DNA of 43,294 nucleotides, from positions 1 to 43,294 of the forward strand of contig JAATFF010000110.1 of NCBI GenBank assembly GCA_015655335.1. The letters run 5' to 3'. Positions 42,444-43,294 of this stretch are shown one piece after another. Position 1 is the stretch's first letter, and each line of letters begins with the position of its first letter. Source of the stretch: Lysobacterales bacterium (lineage in GTDB: Bacteria > Pseudomonadota > Gammaproteobacteria > Xanthomonadales > Rhodanobacteraceae). Made by a program: the position numbers and the translations under genes. The notes below the pieces were generated by a model, which was not told the DNA's origin, searched no databases, and was given only the letters and a program-made list of their open reading frames with translations.

Positions 42444-42746
42444 ACGAACTTCCCGGTCGTTGATATTTTCTGAAACGAAATGAAAGGCCGCCTGACCCGT
42501 GCAGTTGATACTAATTAAGGTGACACGTAAGTGGCTGACGGCAATGTCGTCTACCGCCTAACTATGCCATCCTTCAGGCCATATGGATAAGACATTTAAA
42601 TACAATAACTTATGTTACTTTCTTTTGACACTTGAACCGAGCGTGGGAAGGCGACATAGGTACGCCAACGTACCGACATGAGAAGTCAGCGGCCTTCAAG
42701 ATAATGTCGTTTGCTTCCTGAGGGATCTGTGAGAAGGAGCGCCTGC
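42444..42746. promoter_or_regulatory. Intergenic region between divergent genes, probable promoters
   Basis: These 303 bases separate the minus-strand dehydrogenase from a plus-strand small ORF. The middle (about 42580-42625) is distinctly AT-rich, as expected for promoter DNA. A TTGACA lies at 42625-42630 on the plus strand, without a convincing -10 partner. A perfect inverted repeat GGTACG-CCAA-CGTACC occupies 42659-42674, a possible operator. No other gene is seen. Confidence 0.4.
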
Positions 42747-42830
42747 ATGAATCCCATAGCCCTCGCCTTCACGGTCGCCGGTGGCCTATTCATGGTCCAG
42801 GGCAGTCTGTTTGTTGCCATTGGCGTTTAG
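42747..42830 (+). CDS. Small single-helix membrane peptide, 27 residues
   Basis: An ATG preceded by GAAGGAG at ideal distance (about 42733-42739) opens a 27-codon frame ending in TAG. It encodes one hydrophobic stretch (IALAFTVAGGLFMVQGSLFV), long enough to span a membrane. The strong ribosome site and the neighbouring small membrane gene support translation. I recognise no family. It could instead be a leader ORF for the next gene. Confidence 0.5.
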   Translation: MNPIALAFTVAGGLFMVQGSLFVAIGV

Positions 42831-42950
42831 GTATTTGCGGCTTTCGTCGTGCGACCGCCGAAAATGTCACGTATCGACAAGCCATAACAAAGTCGGTGAT
42901 GTATACGGTTTTTGCTCGCCACATTAATTTCTTCAGTGAGAGGCGTTTTT

Positions 42951-43103
42951 ATGCATTTCAATCTCAGTATCACTCCCCTGGTTTCATTGATCGCCGGCAT
43001 TCTTATTTTGATGGTGCCCCGCCTCTTGAGCTATATCGTTGCCTTCTATCTGATCATCGTGGGGCTTGTAGGATTGTTCGGAACAGGAAACCTTCACTTT
43101 TGA
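42951..43103 (+). CDS. DUF3096-like small membrane protein, 50 residues
   Basis: The 50 residues contain two hydrophobic helices (TPLVSLIAGILILMVPRLL and SYIVAFYLIIVGLVGLFGTG) joined at a Pro-Arg turn. The pattern PLVSLIAGILILMVPRLL followed by YIVAFYLIIVGL matches the small DUF3096 family of bacterial inner-membrane proteins, whose function is unknown. GAGAGG lies eight bases before the ATG. A strong terminator follows about 100 bases downstream. Together with the upstream 27-residue ORF it forms a likely small transcript unrelated to EPS. Confidence 0.75.
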   Translation: MHFNLSITPLVSLIAGILILMVPRLLSYIVAFYLIIVGLVGLFGTGNLHF

Positions 43104-43205
43104 AAGTGCTGTTGTGAATCGATAGTCAGTCATCCAAGAAAAAAGCCCGGCTTTCGCCGTAATGCTGTTCACTTAAGCATTGCATCGTAGCCAAGGCATC
43201 CCAAG

Positions 43206-43241
43206 AATCCGGTCTTCACGTGTTGAAGGCCGGATTTTTTT
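43206..43241 (+). terminator. Rho-independent terminator
   Basis: A 13-base-pair stem (AATCCGGTCTTCA with TGAAGGCCGGATT, one G-U pair) encloses a five-base loop CGTGT and runs into a seven-T tract. It probably ends transcription of the DUF3096-like gene on the plus strand. Confidence 0.85.
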
Positions 43242-43294
43242 GTGTCCCTGCAAAGTGTTCTGTTTGATATCGATGAGCTGCACTCGTTTTCTGA

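Noticed and set aside
43139-43156. Second terminator around AAAGCCCGGCTTT
   Set aside because: The stem would need a one-base loop and is not followed by a T-run. The hairpin at 43206-43236 is far stronger.

Overview
The window looks like chromosomal DNA of a fairly GC-rich gammaproteobacterium. A member of the Xanthomonadales/Rhodanobacteraceae (Dyella, Luteibacter or Rhodanobacter-like) is my best guess, from the style of the exopolysaccharide genes and the codon use; no 16S or other marker is present to prove it. It is almost entirely an exopolysaccharide (EPS) locus of the exosortase-A (XrtA/PEP-CTERM) associated type, with a hybrid polyketide/nonribosomal peptide assembly line embedded in it. 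I see no tRNA, rRNA, CRISPR array, insertion sequence or exosortase gene.

Layout. (1) 1-10138, plus strand: a tightly packed operon, cut at the left edge. It encodes a chain-length determinant, a degenerate BY-kinase-like ATPase, an outer-membrane beta-barrel, two exosortase-A-type alpha/beta hydrolases, GalE, a large exported protein of glycan-enzyme type, a Wzx flippase and a SAM methyltransferase. (2) 10198-34941, minus strand and read right to left: a cupin/JmjC-type oxygenase, a 2439-aa NRPS-PKS-aminotransferase, a 2142-aa NRPS, a polysaccharide deacetylase, an O-antigen ligase/polymerase, a CapK-type AMP-forming ligase, two GT4 transferases, a second deacetylase, a third GT4, a membrane-anchored deacetylase-like protein and a GT2 transferase. 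Most junctions downstream of the deacetylase overlap by 1-4 bases; the largest gap is 173 bases, just after the NRPS. (3) 35175-38182: an unrecognised secreted protein, a membrane J-domain protein on the plus strand, and a polyprenyl-phosphate sugar transferase interrupted by one in-frame TAG. (4) 38406-42443, minus strand: a GMC oxidoreductase, a UDP-uronate 4-epimerase and a TviB-type UDP-sugar dehydrogenase. (5) 42444-43294: a 303-base intergenic region, two very small membrane proteins (one DUF3096-like) and a strong rho-independent terminator.

How it fits together. The dehydrogenase, the uronate epimerase and GalE would supply uronic and galacto-configured sugar nucleotides. The interrupted sugar transferase would start the repeat unit on undecaprenyl phosphate, and the GT2 and GT4 enzymes would extend it. 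Wzx would flip it and the O-antigen-ligase-like protein would polymerise it. The chain-length protein, its kinase-like partner and the beta-barrel would control length and export, and the deacetylases, oxidoreductase, methyltransferase and CapK would modify it.

The most interesting element is the assembly line. Its order is partial C-A-T-KS-AT-ACP-aminotransferase, then C-A-T-C-A*-T. The last adenylation domain (A*) has lost its catalytic motifs, and there is no thioesterase. No dedicated small-molecule exporter is visible. Its genes run in the same direction as, and close to, the EPS polymerase and glycosyltransferases. This raises the possibility that an amino-polyketide/peptide is made for, or attached to, the polysaccharide. 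That link is inference.
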